Of a stretch of DNA of 64,000 bases, positions 43,093 through 51,673 are shown piece after piece; the first letter of the stretch is position 1; each line of letters begins with the position of its first letter. The DNA is from Thalassorhabdomicrobium marinisediminis. GTDB taxonomy: Bacteria; Pseudomonadota; Alphaproteobacteria; Rhodobacterales; Rhodobacteraceae. The notes below the pieces were generated by a model. The model worked only from the letters and a program-made list of their open reading frames with translations. It ran no database searches and was not told the DNA's origin. The stretch is from the NCBI RefSeq assembly GCF_003072065.1, contig NZ_QCYG01000002.1:1-64000 (forward strand), written 5' to 3'. The position numbers were made by a program, and so were the translations under genes.

Positions 43093-45411
43093 ATGACAGT
43101 AAAAGAGATTTTTGACACCATGGATTATGGCCCCGCCCCCGAAAGCGCGCAAGAAGCGCTTGACTGGCTGAAGGATCGTGGCGGCCTCGCGGGCCACTAT
43201 ATCAACGGCCAGTGGGGCCCGCTGCGCGATGACTTCGCCTCCAATAACCCTGCCACCGGCGAAAAGCTGGCCGGTGTCACCAAAGGCACCGCGAAAGAGG
43301 TCGACAAGGCCGTCGCCGCCGCGCGCAAAGCCCAGCCGAAATGGGCAAAAGACGGCGCCGCCCGCGCCCGGGTGCTCTATGCCATTGCCCGCCTGATGCA
43401 GAAGAACGCGCGCCTGCTGGCGGTCATGGAATCCCTCGACAACGGCAAGCCGATCCGCGAAAGCCGCGACATCGACGTGCCGCTGGCAATCCGCCACTTC
43501 TACCACCACGCAGGCTTTGCCCAGCTGATGGAAGATGAGATGCCAAACGCCGAACCGCTGGGCGTCTGCGGCCAGATCATCCCGTGGAACTTCCCGCTGC
43601 TGATGCTGGCGTGGAAAATCGCGCCCGCGCTGGCCATGGGCAACACGGTGGTGCTGAAACCTGCCGAATACACCTCGCTTTCGGCCATGGTCTTCTGCGA
43701 GATCTGCACCGCCGCGGGCGTGCCCCCCGGTGTCGTCAACATCGTCACCGGCGATGGAGAGACCGGCGCCGCGCTGGTGAACTCCGACGTCGACAAGATC
43801 GCCTTCACCGGCTCCACCGCCGTGGGCCGGATCATCCGCGAACAGACCGCAGGCTCGGGCAAGGCGCTGTCGCTCGAACTGGGCGGCAAGTCCCCCTATA
43901 TCGTGTTCGACGACGCCGACATCGATTCCGCCGTTGAAGGCCTCGTTGATGCGATCTGGTTCAATCAGGGTCAGGTCTGCTGTGCGGGCTCGCGCCTGCT
44001 GGTGCAGGAAGGCATCGCCGAGCGGTTCTACACCAAGCTGAAGGCCCGCATGGACGGTCTGCGCATCGGCGATCCGCTGGACAAGAGCATCGACATCGGC
44101 GCCATCGTCGACCCGATCCAACTGGCGCAGATCACCCAGATGGTTGAGGCGAACACCGCCGGTGAGACCTACCAGTGCGGCCAGCCCGAGGGCTGTTTCT
44201 ACCCGCCCACTTTGATCACGGGCCTCGCCCCCGCCGACACGCTCATGCAGGAAGAAATCTTCGGGCCGGTGCTGGTCTCTTGCACCTTCCGCACCCCGGC
44301 CGAGGCGGTCGAGATCGCCAACAACACCCGTTACGGGCTGGCGGCGAGCGTGTGGACCGAGAACATCAACCTCGCCCTCGACATCGCGCCCAAACTTGTC
44401 AGCGGCATCGTCTGGGTGAACTCCACCAACCTGATGGACGCGGCCGCAGGCTTTGGTGGCGTCCGCGAAAGCGGCTTCGGGCGCGAAGGCGGCTGGGAAG
44501 GCCTGCTGGGCTACACCAAGCCGCGCGGCAAGTCCGAGAAGATCAAGGCGCCAGTGGCGTTCACCAGCGAAGACGGCACCCCCGCCGACCCGCTCGACCG
44601 GACGGCGAAACTCTACATCGGCGGCAAGCAGGCGCGGCCCGATGGCGGCTATTCCAAACCGGTTTTCAACAAGTCCGGCAAGCTGCTCGGCCATGCCTCG
44701 CTGGCCAACCGCAAGGACGTGCGCAACGCGGTCGAGGCCAACGCCGCCGCCAAAGGCTGGTCAAAATCCACCGGCCACCTGCGCGCGCAGATCCTCTACT
44801 ACATGGGCGAAAACCTCTCCGCCCGCGCCGAAGAGTTCACCCGCCGCATCGACACGATGACCAACGGCAAGACCGGCACGGCGGAAGTCGAGGACGCAAT
44901 CCAGTGGCTGTTCACCTGGGCCGCCTGGGCCGACAAACACGACGGCGCGGCCAAAGGCGTGCCAATCCGTGGTGTGGCGCTGGCAATGAACGAACCCGTC
45001 GGTAACATCGGCATCCTGACCGACGACACGCGCCCCCTGATGAGCCTGATCGAACCGCTGGCCCCCGCACTGGCCATGGGCAACCGCGTCACCGCAGTCG
45101 CCTCCGAGGTCTTCCCGCTGGCGGCGACGGATTTCTATCAGGTGCTGGAAACCTCCGACGTGCCTGCAGGGGTGGCCAATATCCTCACCGGGTCCCACGC
45201 CGAGCTTGCCCCGCACATGGCCGCGCACAACAACCTCGATGCGGTCTGGTCCTTCTCGACCACCGACCTCGCGCACGAGATCGAGGCAAAATCCACCGGC
45301 AACCTCAAGCGCACCTGGGTCAACAACGGCCAGTCCCGCGCCTGGCCCTCGGCGATCTGGCGCGCCCAGTCGACCGAGATCAAGACCATCTGGATTCCCT
45401 ACGGCGAATAA
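43093..45411 (+). CDS. Double-domain aldehyde dehydrogenase
   Basis: This 772-residue protein has residues about 15-480 forming a complete ALDH domain: VCGQIIPWNFPLLMLAWK, FTGSTAVGRIIREQ, LELGGKSPYIVFDDAD (catalytic Glu) and FNQGQVCCAGSRLLVQEG (catalytic Cys). The rest is a second ALDH-like region (LYIGGKQARPDGGYSKPVF onward; EPVGNIGILTDDTRPLMSL) that stops before any Cys motif and must be catalytically dead. Such fusions are the standard form next to deoC in alphaproteobacteria. It probably oxidises acetaldehyde from DeoC to acetate. Confidence 0.93.
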   Translation: MTVKEIFDTMDYGPAPESAQEALDWLKDRGGLAGHYINGQWGPLRDDFASNNPATGEKLAGVTKGTAKEVDKAVAAARKAQPKWAKDGAARARVLYAIARLMQKNARLLAVMESLDNGKPIRESRDIDVPLAIRHFYHHAGFAQLMEDEMPNAEPLGVCGQIIPWNFPLLMLAWKIAPALAMGNTVVLKPAEYTSLSAMVFCEICTAAGVPPGVVNIVTGDGETGAALVNSDVDKIAFTGSTAVGRIIREQTAGSGKALSLELGGKSPYIVFDDADIDSAVEGLVDAIWFNQGQVCCAGSRLLVQEGIAERFYTKLKARMDGLRIGDPLDKSIDIGAIVDPIQLAQITQMVEANTAGETYQCGQPEGCFYPPTLITGLAPADTLMQEEIFGPVLVSCTFRTPAEAVEIANNTRYGLAASVWTENINLALDIAPKLVSGIVWVNSTNLMDAAAGFGGVRESGFGREGGWEGLLGYTKPRGKSEKIKAPVAFTSEDGTPADPLDRTAKLYIGGKQARPDGGYSKPVFNKSGKLLGHASLANRKDVRNAVEANAAAKGWSKSTGHLRAQILYYMGENLSARAEEFTRRIDTMTNGKTGTAEVEDAIQWLFTWAAWADKHDGAAKGVPIRGVALAMNEPVGNIGILTDDTRPLMSLIEPLAPALAMGNRVTAVASEVFPLAATDFYQVLETSDVPAGVANILTGSHAELAPHMAAHNNLDAVWSFSTTDLAHEIEAKSTGNLKRTWVNNGQSRAWPSAIWRAQSTEIKTIWIPYGE

Positions 45412-45570
45412 ATACCCACGCAGGGGGGCACCCTCCCCTGCCTTTTCTGGTTCCTAAATACCTAAGTCCGCCCGCGCCTCAGACGCATTCAGCCGCCGGT
45501 CTGGCGCAGTTAGCTCAGCGATACCCTTCTGAACGCTGAACCACGCCGCATAGGGTGTCCGCCACCTGCC

Positions 45571-45629
45571 CCGCGCGGCGGCACACAGGGCAACGCCAAC
45601 CCGCCCCCTTCGGGGCGGAGTTGCCCTCA
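45571..45629. repeat. REP-like palindromic element, family A copy 3 (reverse orientation)
   Basis: GCGCGGCGGCACACAGGG, CAACGCCAACCCGCC and a CCTTCGGGG hairpin tip correspond to the reverse complement of the element at 40103-40187. It is shorter and more diverged. It lies between the converging aldehyde dehydrogenase and DUF1523 genes. Confidence 0.65.
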
Positions 45630-45646
45630 ATCACCTACCCAAGCCC

Positions 45647-46327
45647 TCACTTCTTGCTGCGCCAGCTGTCCATCCAGCGTGACCAGCGGCTCCGCCGTTC
45701 GGCCAGATCCGCGCTCACGTGGTCCATCTGGTCCCCGGCGCGATCTGCCAGCGGATCGAGCGTGCGTTCGCGGAACTGCTGCCAGACCGCGCGCAGGAAC
45801 AGAAAGGCCAGTATCAGAACGACAAAGAACCCGATGTTGAACCACGGGATGATCGTCACATCCGGCCCCGTCACCGGACGGATCGCAATCGCGTTGGGAA
45901 AGGCTGACAGGTATTCGTTGCGCCAGCCGTAGTGGGTCATCACCGCCCATTTGGGGGTTTCGCTGGTCGAGACGAGATCATCCGCCTCGGTCTGCAGGTT
46001 CGCCGTGTCGAACTTGAAATAGAACGGCCAGGACCAGCCGGTGTCCTCGTTGCGGTACACCATCACCTCGGTCGCATCGCGCGGGATGAAGCCCAGCAAC
46101 CACGTCTTGCGCTTCACCGTCTGGATGAACTGCACGTCTCGGTTGATCAACTCCGCCGACTGGTCATCCGGCCGTGCCCAGAACACCCGCGTCCAGTCGT
46201 TGAGGTCCTGCCGCTCCTGATAGGTGTTCACCACCCGCACCACATCGTGCTGCGGCAAGGCATAGTGCAGCACCAGCCCGAACACGACGAACAGGACAAT
46301 TCGGAAAACGCGGCGGATGTTACGCAT
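45647..46327 (-). CDS. DUF1523 family membrane protein
   Basis: This 226-residue protein has an N-terminal membrane helix (VFRIVLFVVFGLVLHYAL) and a second near residue 165 (IGFFVVLILAFLFLRAVW) flanking a periplasmic domain with DVVRVVNTYQERQDLND and VMVYRNEDTGWSWPFYFKFD. This pattern is characteristic of DUF1523, a family largely confined to Rhodobacteraceae and relatives. It is the last gene of the leftward operon beginning at 52750. Function unknown. Confidence 0.85.
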   Translation of the reverse strand: MRNIRRVFRIVLFVVFGLVLHYALPQHDVVRVVNTYQERQDLNDWTRVFWARPDDQSAELINRDVQFIQTVKRKTWLLGFIPRDATEVMVYRNEDTGWSWPFYFKFDTANLQTEADDLVSTSETPKWAVMTHYGWRNEYLSAFPNAIAIRPVTGPDVTIIPWFNIGFFVVLILAFLFLRAVWQQFRERTLDPLADRAGDQMDHVSADLAERRSRWSRWMDSWRSKK

Positions 46328-46338
46328 GATGGCAGCTT

Positions 46339-46596
46339 TCAGTTGATGAGATAGATGATCGCGCCGGCCACAAGCGGTGGAATGACGAAGATCAACAGGA
46401 TCAGTTTCTTGCGCAGCCCCTTGTCGTAGGCGGCCATGCCCTCTTCGATATAGGCCTCTCGCGTCTTGCCCTCAACCGGCTCTTCCTCCCACCAGTCTTC
46501 CAGCTTTTCGCGCCGGACCGACCGCGAATAGACCGAGACGACGGCATAAAGCACGATCAACCCCAGAAAGCCGAAAAACATCAACCGGATGAACAT
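46339..46596 (-). CDS. Small membrane protein of unknown function
   Basis: This 85-residue protein has a membrane helix at each end (IRLMFFGFLGLIVLYAVVSV and LILLIFVIPPLVAGAIIYLI) and a charged middle (REKLEDWWEEEPVEGKTREA). It lies between the DUF6638-like and DUF1523 genes with short spacers. Conserved position suggests a role with those products. No family name known to me. Confidence 0.75.
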   Translation of the reverse strand: MFIRLMFFGFLGLIVLYAVVSVYSRSVRREKLEDWWEEEPVEGKTREAYIEEGMAAYDKGLRKKLILLIFVIPPLVAGAIIYLIN

Positions 46597-46600
46597 CGCC

Positions 46601-47948
46601 TCACCTCCTCACCGCGCCCCAGGGTCCAACGCGCGGCCCCACGCGCGTGGTCGGATCCTCCGCCCCCGGCTCCTCCATCGGGGCTTCGTGGCCGTACAGC
46701 GCCGCCCGGGCGCCGGCCTTGTCCACTTGATACTCGTTCGCCAGAAATTCCGCCACATAGTCCTTCTTGGCCTCGGGCCAGCCCGCATAGGCGCGGTAAA
46801 AGGCGGCCTTGTGGCAGATGAACAACTGCCGCACGTCGCGCGGCGTCAACTCGGCCAGCAGCATGTTCACCAGATCAGCGTCCTGGTGATCCTTCGCGCG
46901 CAGGGTATGGAAATAGGCCGGATGCTCACTGTCGATGCGCGGCCAGGGCCCGCCCTCCTCGGCCCAGCGCAGCAGCGCCGCCAGCCCGTGCCAGGCGTCG
47001 GGCAGCTTGTCGTGGTACTGCCGGGCCAGACGCCGCAGGTCGCGCCGGGTGGCTTGCGACAGATCGGCCCCAAGGCCCGCCGCCAGATCCGCCACGATGA
47101 AATCCATCTTCTGGCGCAGGATCGCGGCGCTGTCGATGCCCCGCGCCTCGACGATGGGCTCTACCAGATCGTTGGCGCTCAGAAACCGCGCGATGGCCGA
47201 CCGATCCTGCGCGCCCAACACAGCCTCGACCGGCAGCTCGCCCAGCGCCGCCTTGTCGCCCATGGTGATCACCGCCGGATGCGGCACATCGCGGAACAGA
47301 TACAGCCCCCCCAGATGGGCAGTCCAGAAATTGCGCTGCTCGAACCGCATCAGCTCCAGCGTCAGCGGATGCCGCGTGATGTCGCCGGTCTCCTTTGCCA
47401 GCGTGATCATGTCCGCGATCAGCACATCATCATGCCAGCCGTCACCCTCGTGCAGGAACCGGTCGATCTTCCCGGCCAGCTTGCCCGCCAGCGCCACCGC
47501 GCCGTCGGTCGTATCCGCCTCGACGGTGACCTGCCCCAGATCGAAGAGACGGGCGGGCGTGTCCAGCGCATAGACCGAGTTGACCAGCTCCCCGGCCACC
47601 GCATCCCGCGCGGTGAGCGCAAAAAGCTGCGGCTCGTTGGCTTCAATGAAACGCCGCAGAATGCTGCGACTGGTCGAGAACTGCGCCTCCAGCAGCGGCG
47701 CGGTCTTCTGCTCGGTCGTCAACAGGATGAACTTGCCGGTTCACCCCGTGATGGTTGAGATACAGCGGATCGCCCAGATCCTCCGCCACCTCGGGGGAAA
47801 AGCCCGAGATGTCGATGTGAAAATCCGTCAGTGCCGTGGATTGCCCGGTCAGCCGCAACAGCGCGCGGTTGTAGCGCTCCACCAACACCGGGCTGACCAC
47901 GGGGATCAGGTTGCCGAACATCAATCCACGCGCGATCAGGCGTTTCAT
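46601..47948 (-). pseudogene. DUF6638-like gene split by a one-base frameshift
   Basis: The first part (47948 to about 47733) encodes MKRLIARGLMFGNLIPVVSP through YLNHHGVNRQ. The second part continues in another frame as FILLTTEQKTAPLLEAQFST and runs to 46601. Together they give a ~448-residue protein of the expected layout. Sequence at the join suggests one extra base at about 47732 (C on the + strand). Left uncorrected, translation ends in a spurious 101-residue product, and the downstream ATG at 47722 would give only a 373-residue C-terminal part. Either a sequencing error or a recent inactivating mutation; the rest shows no decay. It belongs to the AAA-ATPase operon. Confidence 0.8.
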
Positions 47949-48018
47949 GCCAATCCCCCGATGCCGCGCGGCACAGCCACACCGGGGTCTGCGCAGAGCC
48001 CTTCAACGGAACGCCCCA

Positions 48019-48366
48019 TCACCACACCTCCCGCACCCAGTTCTTCGGCACGCCCGCCAGACTGAGCACCATCAACGGCCCCCAAAGCAGCGCCGAAATC
48101 AGGCTAAGCCGCGCGAAGTGCAGCAGCACCGACAGCCCACCCGTGGCCCAAAGGTCGTCCAGCCGCACGCCGTTGAGCGCATAGATCACCGCGAAGAAGC
48201 CCGCCCCCGCCAATGCCATCACCAGCGTCGAGACCAGCGCCAGCCCCATCAGCCAGCGCACCCCTTCGGGCCACCACAGCGCCAGCACCCGTGGCACCGC
48301 CCAGCCCAGCGCGGCCAGACAGATCGCGGGCAACAGCAGGCCAGTGAAATTCGACGTGTCGCCCAT
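48019..48366 (-). CDS. Small integral membrane protein of unknown function
   Basis: This 115-residue protein has three or four hydrophobic segments (FTGLLLPAICLAALGWAVP, LMGLALVSTLVMALAGAGFF, LISALLWGPLMVLSLAGVP). It starts at the last base of the AAA-ATPase stop, so translation is coupled. Function unknown; the operon context suggests a membrane partner of the ATPase. Confidence 0.75.
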   Translation of the reverse strand: MGDTSNFTGLLLPAICLAALGWAVPRVLALWWPEGVRWLMGLALVSTLVMALAGAGFFAVIYALNGVRLDDLWATGGLSVLLHFARLSLISALLWGPLMVLSLAGVPKNWVREVW

Positions 48367-50300
48367 CAGCTTTTGCTCTCCAGATAGCGCCGCTTGGCCG
48401 CCTCTTGCCGCTCATACTCGCGCACCATGGCCTCGATCGCCACCTCGTCCGACTTGTCGGCATAGCGGAATTCGCTGTCGGCGTAGCGGTTGATTTCCTG
48501 TATCACCATCTCCACCGTGATCGGCTGGCGCAGCTCCGCGATCATCGCCTTCTTGGTGTCGTAGTCCTTTTGCAAGAACAGCTCTGGCTGTTCCATCCAG
48601 TCGTCCGGCAGCTCAAAATCCATCGCCCGGACCTTCACCGCGTCGGTGATGTTCTTGATCGCGCGGCCCGTGAACCGCGGGTCTGCCTCCTGAATGCCTT
48701 TGAGGTAGGTGCCCAGCTTGGCAATCGTGTCCAACTCCCCGAGCCGGTCCGACACGCGGTCAAACACGTCTCGCAACCCCGCCTCATGCGGTCTGCCGTG
48801 GCTCTCGAAACTCGCCGCCACCGCGGCCTTGATCTCCTGCGCGGCGAAAACCTCGTGATCGCCCACCGGAATGTCGTGGTTCTTGCCCATCAACAGATAA
48901 AGGATGTCGACGTAGTCCTCGCGCGTTTGCGGCCCATCCACCAGAAACCGCGCCCCCGCCCGTTGGCGTAAAGCGTCGTCCACGTTCTCGGGGTAGTTCG
49001 AGAACATGCCAAACGTGCAATTGCCGCGCACCACAGTGTTGGCCCCCGCGAAACTCTCCATCAGCACGGCGGTGATTTCCAACTGCCCCGCGCTGGATTG
49101 CCGGTCCCCGCGTTTGCCCGCCAACTGGTCGATGTCGTCAATCGTGCCGAAGCCGATCACATTTGGGTCGATCACGTTGTTGATGAAGGCTTTCGCGTTC
49201 TGCCCCGACTTGCCCTGATAGCTGTCGATGTTGTCGGTGCTCAGGTTCTGATAGCGGAACGGATAGCCCGCGACCTTGCAATACTCCGAGATCAGCCCCG
49301 CCATCATCTGGATCAGCGTTGTCTTCCCCGTCCCCGGCGCGCCGTCGCCCATGAAGGTGAAGATGAACCCGCCAAGCTCCGCGAAGGGGTTCAGCTTGCG
49401 TTCGAAATCATAGGCCATGAGCATCTTGGCCAGCTTCATCGCCTGATATTTGGCGATGTGGTTGCCCACGACCTCATTGGGTTTCTTGAAGGTCATCGTC
49501 AGCGCGGTCGATTTGGCCGCCCGCGCCGGGGTAAAGCCGCGCAGGGTCAGCCCATCCGCCTTAACCCTCCAGCTTGCCCCCGTGAACGGCGCGAGCCGTC
49601 CGGCCGTGCTCGCCCGTGCCGCGACCTTCCCCATCAACTGCTCGGCGTAGGCCATGACCGTGGCGACCAGCTTTGCCTCACTGTCGGCGAAAAGCCCGAG
49701 GTCCTGATCCAGCTCCCACAGCGCCCCGTGCAGCGCCAACAGGCCGTTGTCAGTGAGGACCTCTTCGACCTCGCCCACTTCCACAACCTCCTCCCCCGCA
49801 TGGGGTGCCAGCAGATACGCCGTGGCATTGCCGAAGACATGCAGCGAGACCAGCGCCTCCGCGGTGAGCCACTCGGAAAACTCCGCCCTTTTCCCCGCCG
49901 GTAGCGTGCCTTGCAGATTGGCGCGTTTCAGATCGTCCAGCCCGGTGCGCTCGGCGAATTGCTCGGCCACCGCCAGCGCAATCGCCAGCGCCCGGCGCAG
50001 GGCGTGGAACACCGTCGCCTGCGTGGGCGAGGTCAGGGCCTCACCGTCGTCCGCCCCTTCGATCCGCGCCCGCAACTGCACGCCCTCGGCGCGTACCGTG
50101 GACCGCGTGACCAGCCCCGGCGTTGTCGTGCGGAACCGCCGCCGGGTGCCGATCCCCGCCGACCGCTCGGGCACGGGCGCATCCTGCACCTTGGCGATCC
50201 GCGGCGTGTGATCGAAGCCGATCACCATGGCCGTCGCCGCGTCGTAATGCTTGGTGATATCCTCTTCGCGCAGCTCCATCGTGTCGCTGGATCGGCTCAT
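48366..50300 (-). CDS. AAA-family ATPase
   Basis: This 644-residue protein has an N-terminal helical region (about 1-300) and a AAA core with Walker A MGDGAPGTGKTTLIQMMAG near residue 320, Walker B VIGFGTIDDIDQLAGKRGD, and a sensor-like NCTFGMFSNYPENVDDALRQ followed by RAGARFLVDGP (possible Arg finger). A C-terminal domain rich in charged residues follows. It is cytoplasmic. It is central to an operon with a coiled-coil protein, an uncharacterised protein and several membrane proteins. The pairing with a coiled-coil protein recalls MoxR/TelA-type chaperone modules, but I cannot name the family. Confidence 0.85.
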   Translation of the reverse strand: MSRSSDTMELREEDITKHYDAATAMVIGFDHTPRIAKVQDAPVPERSAGIGTRRRFRTTTPGLVTRSTVRAEGVQLRARIEGADDGEALTSPTQATVFHALRRALAIALAVAEQFAERTGLDDLKRANLQGTLPAGKRAEFSEWLTAEALVSLHVFGNATAYLLAPHAGEEVVEVGEVEEVLTDNGLLALHGALWELDQDLGLFADSEAKLVATVMAYAEQLMGKVAARASTAGRLAPFTGASWRVKADGLTLRGFTPARAAKSTALTMTFKKPNEVVGNHIAKYQAMKLAKMLMAYDFERKLNPFAELGGFIFTFMGDGAPGTGKTTLIQMMAGLISEYCKVAGYPFRYQNLSTDNIDSYQGKSGQNAKAFINNVIDPNVIGFGTIDDIDQLAGKRGDRQSSAGQLEITAVLMESFAGANTVVRGNCTFGMFSNYPENVDDALRQRAGARFLVDGPQTREDYVDILYLLMGKNHDIPVGDHEVFAAQEIKAAVAASFESHGRPHEAGLRDVFDRVSDRLGELDTIAKLGTYLKGIQEADPRFTGRAIKNITDAVKVRAMDFELPDDWMEQPELFLQKDYDTKKAMIAELRQPITVEMVIQEINRYADSEFRYADKSDEVAIEAMVREYERQEAAKRRYLESKS

Positions 50301-50345
50301 GGGCGGCCCCCCTTCATCTGACCAGATAAACTCAAAATCCCGCCC

Positions 50346-51464
50346 TCACCGATAGCTCAACACCCGCCCGCGGGGTGAAACGACGAATTTGCGCACGTCG
50401 GAAAACCCCGCTGGACGCCGCTCTTCCAGCGCCTGATAGGGCCGCTGCGGCAGGATGATGCTGCGCTCGACCCGGCTGGCCCCGGTCTCGGCCCCGCGCC
50501 CGGCAAAGGGGTCCAGTGCGAAACGTTCGCGCTCGACCGTACCAAACCAGCCCGACCGTTCGCGCCGCGTGTCCTCCGACAGCAGTTCCTCCTCGGTCCA
50601 CACCAGCGCCCAATCCTCGCCCACCGGCGCGCGGGCCAGATCCAGCACCTCGCGCAACGGCCCCGCCTGCCGGGTGAAGGCGTGGGAATACATCGGACCC
50701 ACGTGAAAGCGGCGCAGGCGCTTGGGGTGCAGATCGTCGAAATCCTCGTCAAAGCCCTTGGCGATGGTCAGCAGCTTCAGTCCGGCCACGGATTGCGCCA
50801 TCAGGTGCGCCTGCGCCTCGGGCCAGCGGCGGTCGTCTTTCGGCAGGCCGATGCGGCCCGTGTCCTCAAGCTCCAGCATGTAGATCGTGGGCAGGTTGAT
50901 CTGGCTGTCATAGACCGCCCAATGCACCAGAAACCGCCGCCGTTTCTCGTCAACATTGCCCAGCCAGATCGCCTGCGGATCATTGCGCGCCCAGAACAGA
51001 TCGCCCTTGGCCAACTCCTCGTAGTACAGCCGTTGCGACAGGGCGTATTGCAGCTTCGTTGGCACCTCATGCTCGTTCAGGATCACCCGCAGCATGTCCT
51101 GTTTGAGCGTCTCGGCGCTGCGCATCCCCGCCAGATGCCGCCCCGCCTGGGCTGCGTCATTGGCCATGGTCAACAGCTCGGAATAGACCGGAAAGCCGCT
51201 GTCCACCCGGTCGAAGGTCAGCTTGCCCGCATGGGCGAAGCGCCCGCTGAAATGATACTTATGGGCGAGCGCCCGGAAGGTGTAATTGAGCCCGACGATA
51301 TAGCGGGTCATCACCTCGACATCGCGCTTGCTCAGCCGCCCCTCGACCTCAAGCGTGGCGGCAACCCGGCCCAGATGGCCGATGATGGTCTCGAACTTGC
51401 CGAAATAGCGCCGCGTGACGCGGGTGTCTTCAAGTTGGAAGTGGTCAAGCGCGGGGTCGGTCAT
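50346..51464 (-). CDS. Conserved hypothetical protein of the AAA operon
   Basis: This 372-residue protein begins MTDPALDHFQLEDTRVTRRY and contains LNYTFRALAHKYHFSGRFAH, LQYALSQRLYYEELAKGDLF, RRRFLVHWAVYDSQINLPTI and MYSHAFTRQAGPLREVLDL. No signal peptide or membrane segment. I do not recognise a domain. It lies directly upstream of the AAA ATPase gene and downstream of a family B REP element. Confidence 0.75.
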   Translation of the reverse strand: MTDPALDHFQLEDTRVTRRYFGKFETIIGHLGRVAATLEVEGRLSKRDVEVMTRYIVGLNYTFRALAHKYHFSGRFAHAGKLTFDRVDSGFPVYSELLTMANDAAQAGRHLAGMRSAETLKQDMLRVILNEHEVPTKLQYALSQRLYYEELAKGDLFWARNDPQAIWLGNVDEKRRRFLVHWAVYDSQINLPTIYMLELEDTGRIGLPKDDRRWPEAQAHLMAQSVAGLKLLTIAKGFDEDFDDLHPKRLRRFHVGPMYSHAFTRQAGPLREVLDLARAPVGEDWALVWTEEELLSEDTRRERSGWFGTVERERFALDPFAGRGAETGASRVERSIILPQRPYQALEERRPAGFSDVRKFVVSPRGRVLSYR

Positions 51465-51504
51465 GGTCTTCGCCCACCGAAATGCAGGCGCAACCTGTCC
51501 CTAG

Positions 51505-51592
51505 CTCCCGCCCGTGTCGCTTGCGGCGCGGGCAGCCCCCGACCGCCCCCTCGGGCGGGGGCTGCACCCCCACCCGCGGCCGGGGGGTGCCC
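51505..51592. repeat. REP-like palindromic element, family B copy 2
   Basis: This matches the element at 42991-43070 over the core GACCGCCCCCTCGGGCGGGG and the following CACCCCCACCCGCGGCCGG. It lies within the leftward operon between the coiled-coil gene and the next gene, where it could reduce or shape downstream expression. Confidence 0.75.
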
Positions 51593-51673
51593 TATGTTTC
51601 GTCTAGATTTCATAGCTTAGGGCTCCGCCCCTTTCGCGCTGAAACGCTCCACCGGAGCGTTTCCAAGACGCGC

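Noticed and set aside
43042-44694. A 550-codon minus-strand frame opposite the aldehyde dehydrogenase
   Set aside because: It is antisense to an ALDH gene with intact motifs and has no recognisable sequence of its own.
45555-45932. Short frames sharing the peptide ARRHAGQRRPAP at 40 kb, 45 kb and 62 kb
   Set aside because: The shared peptide is a translation of the REP-like family A repeat, not evidence for a protein family.
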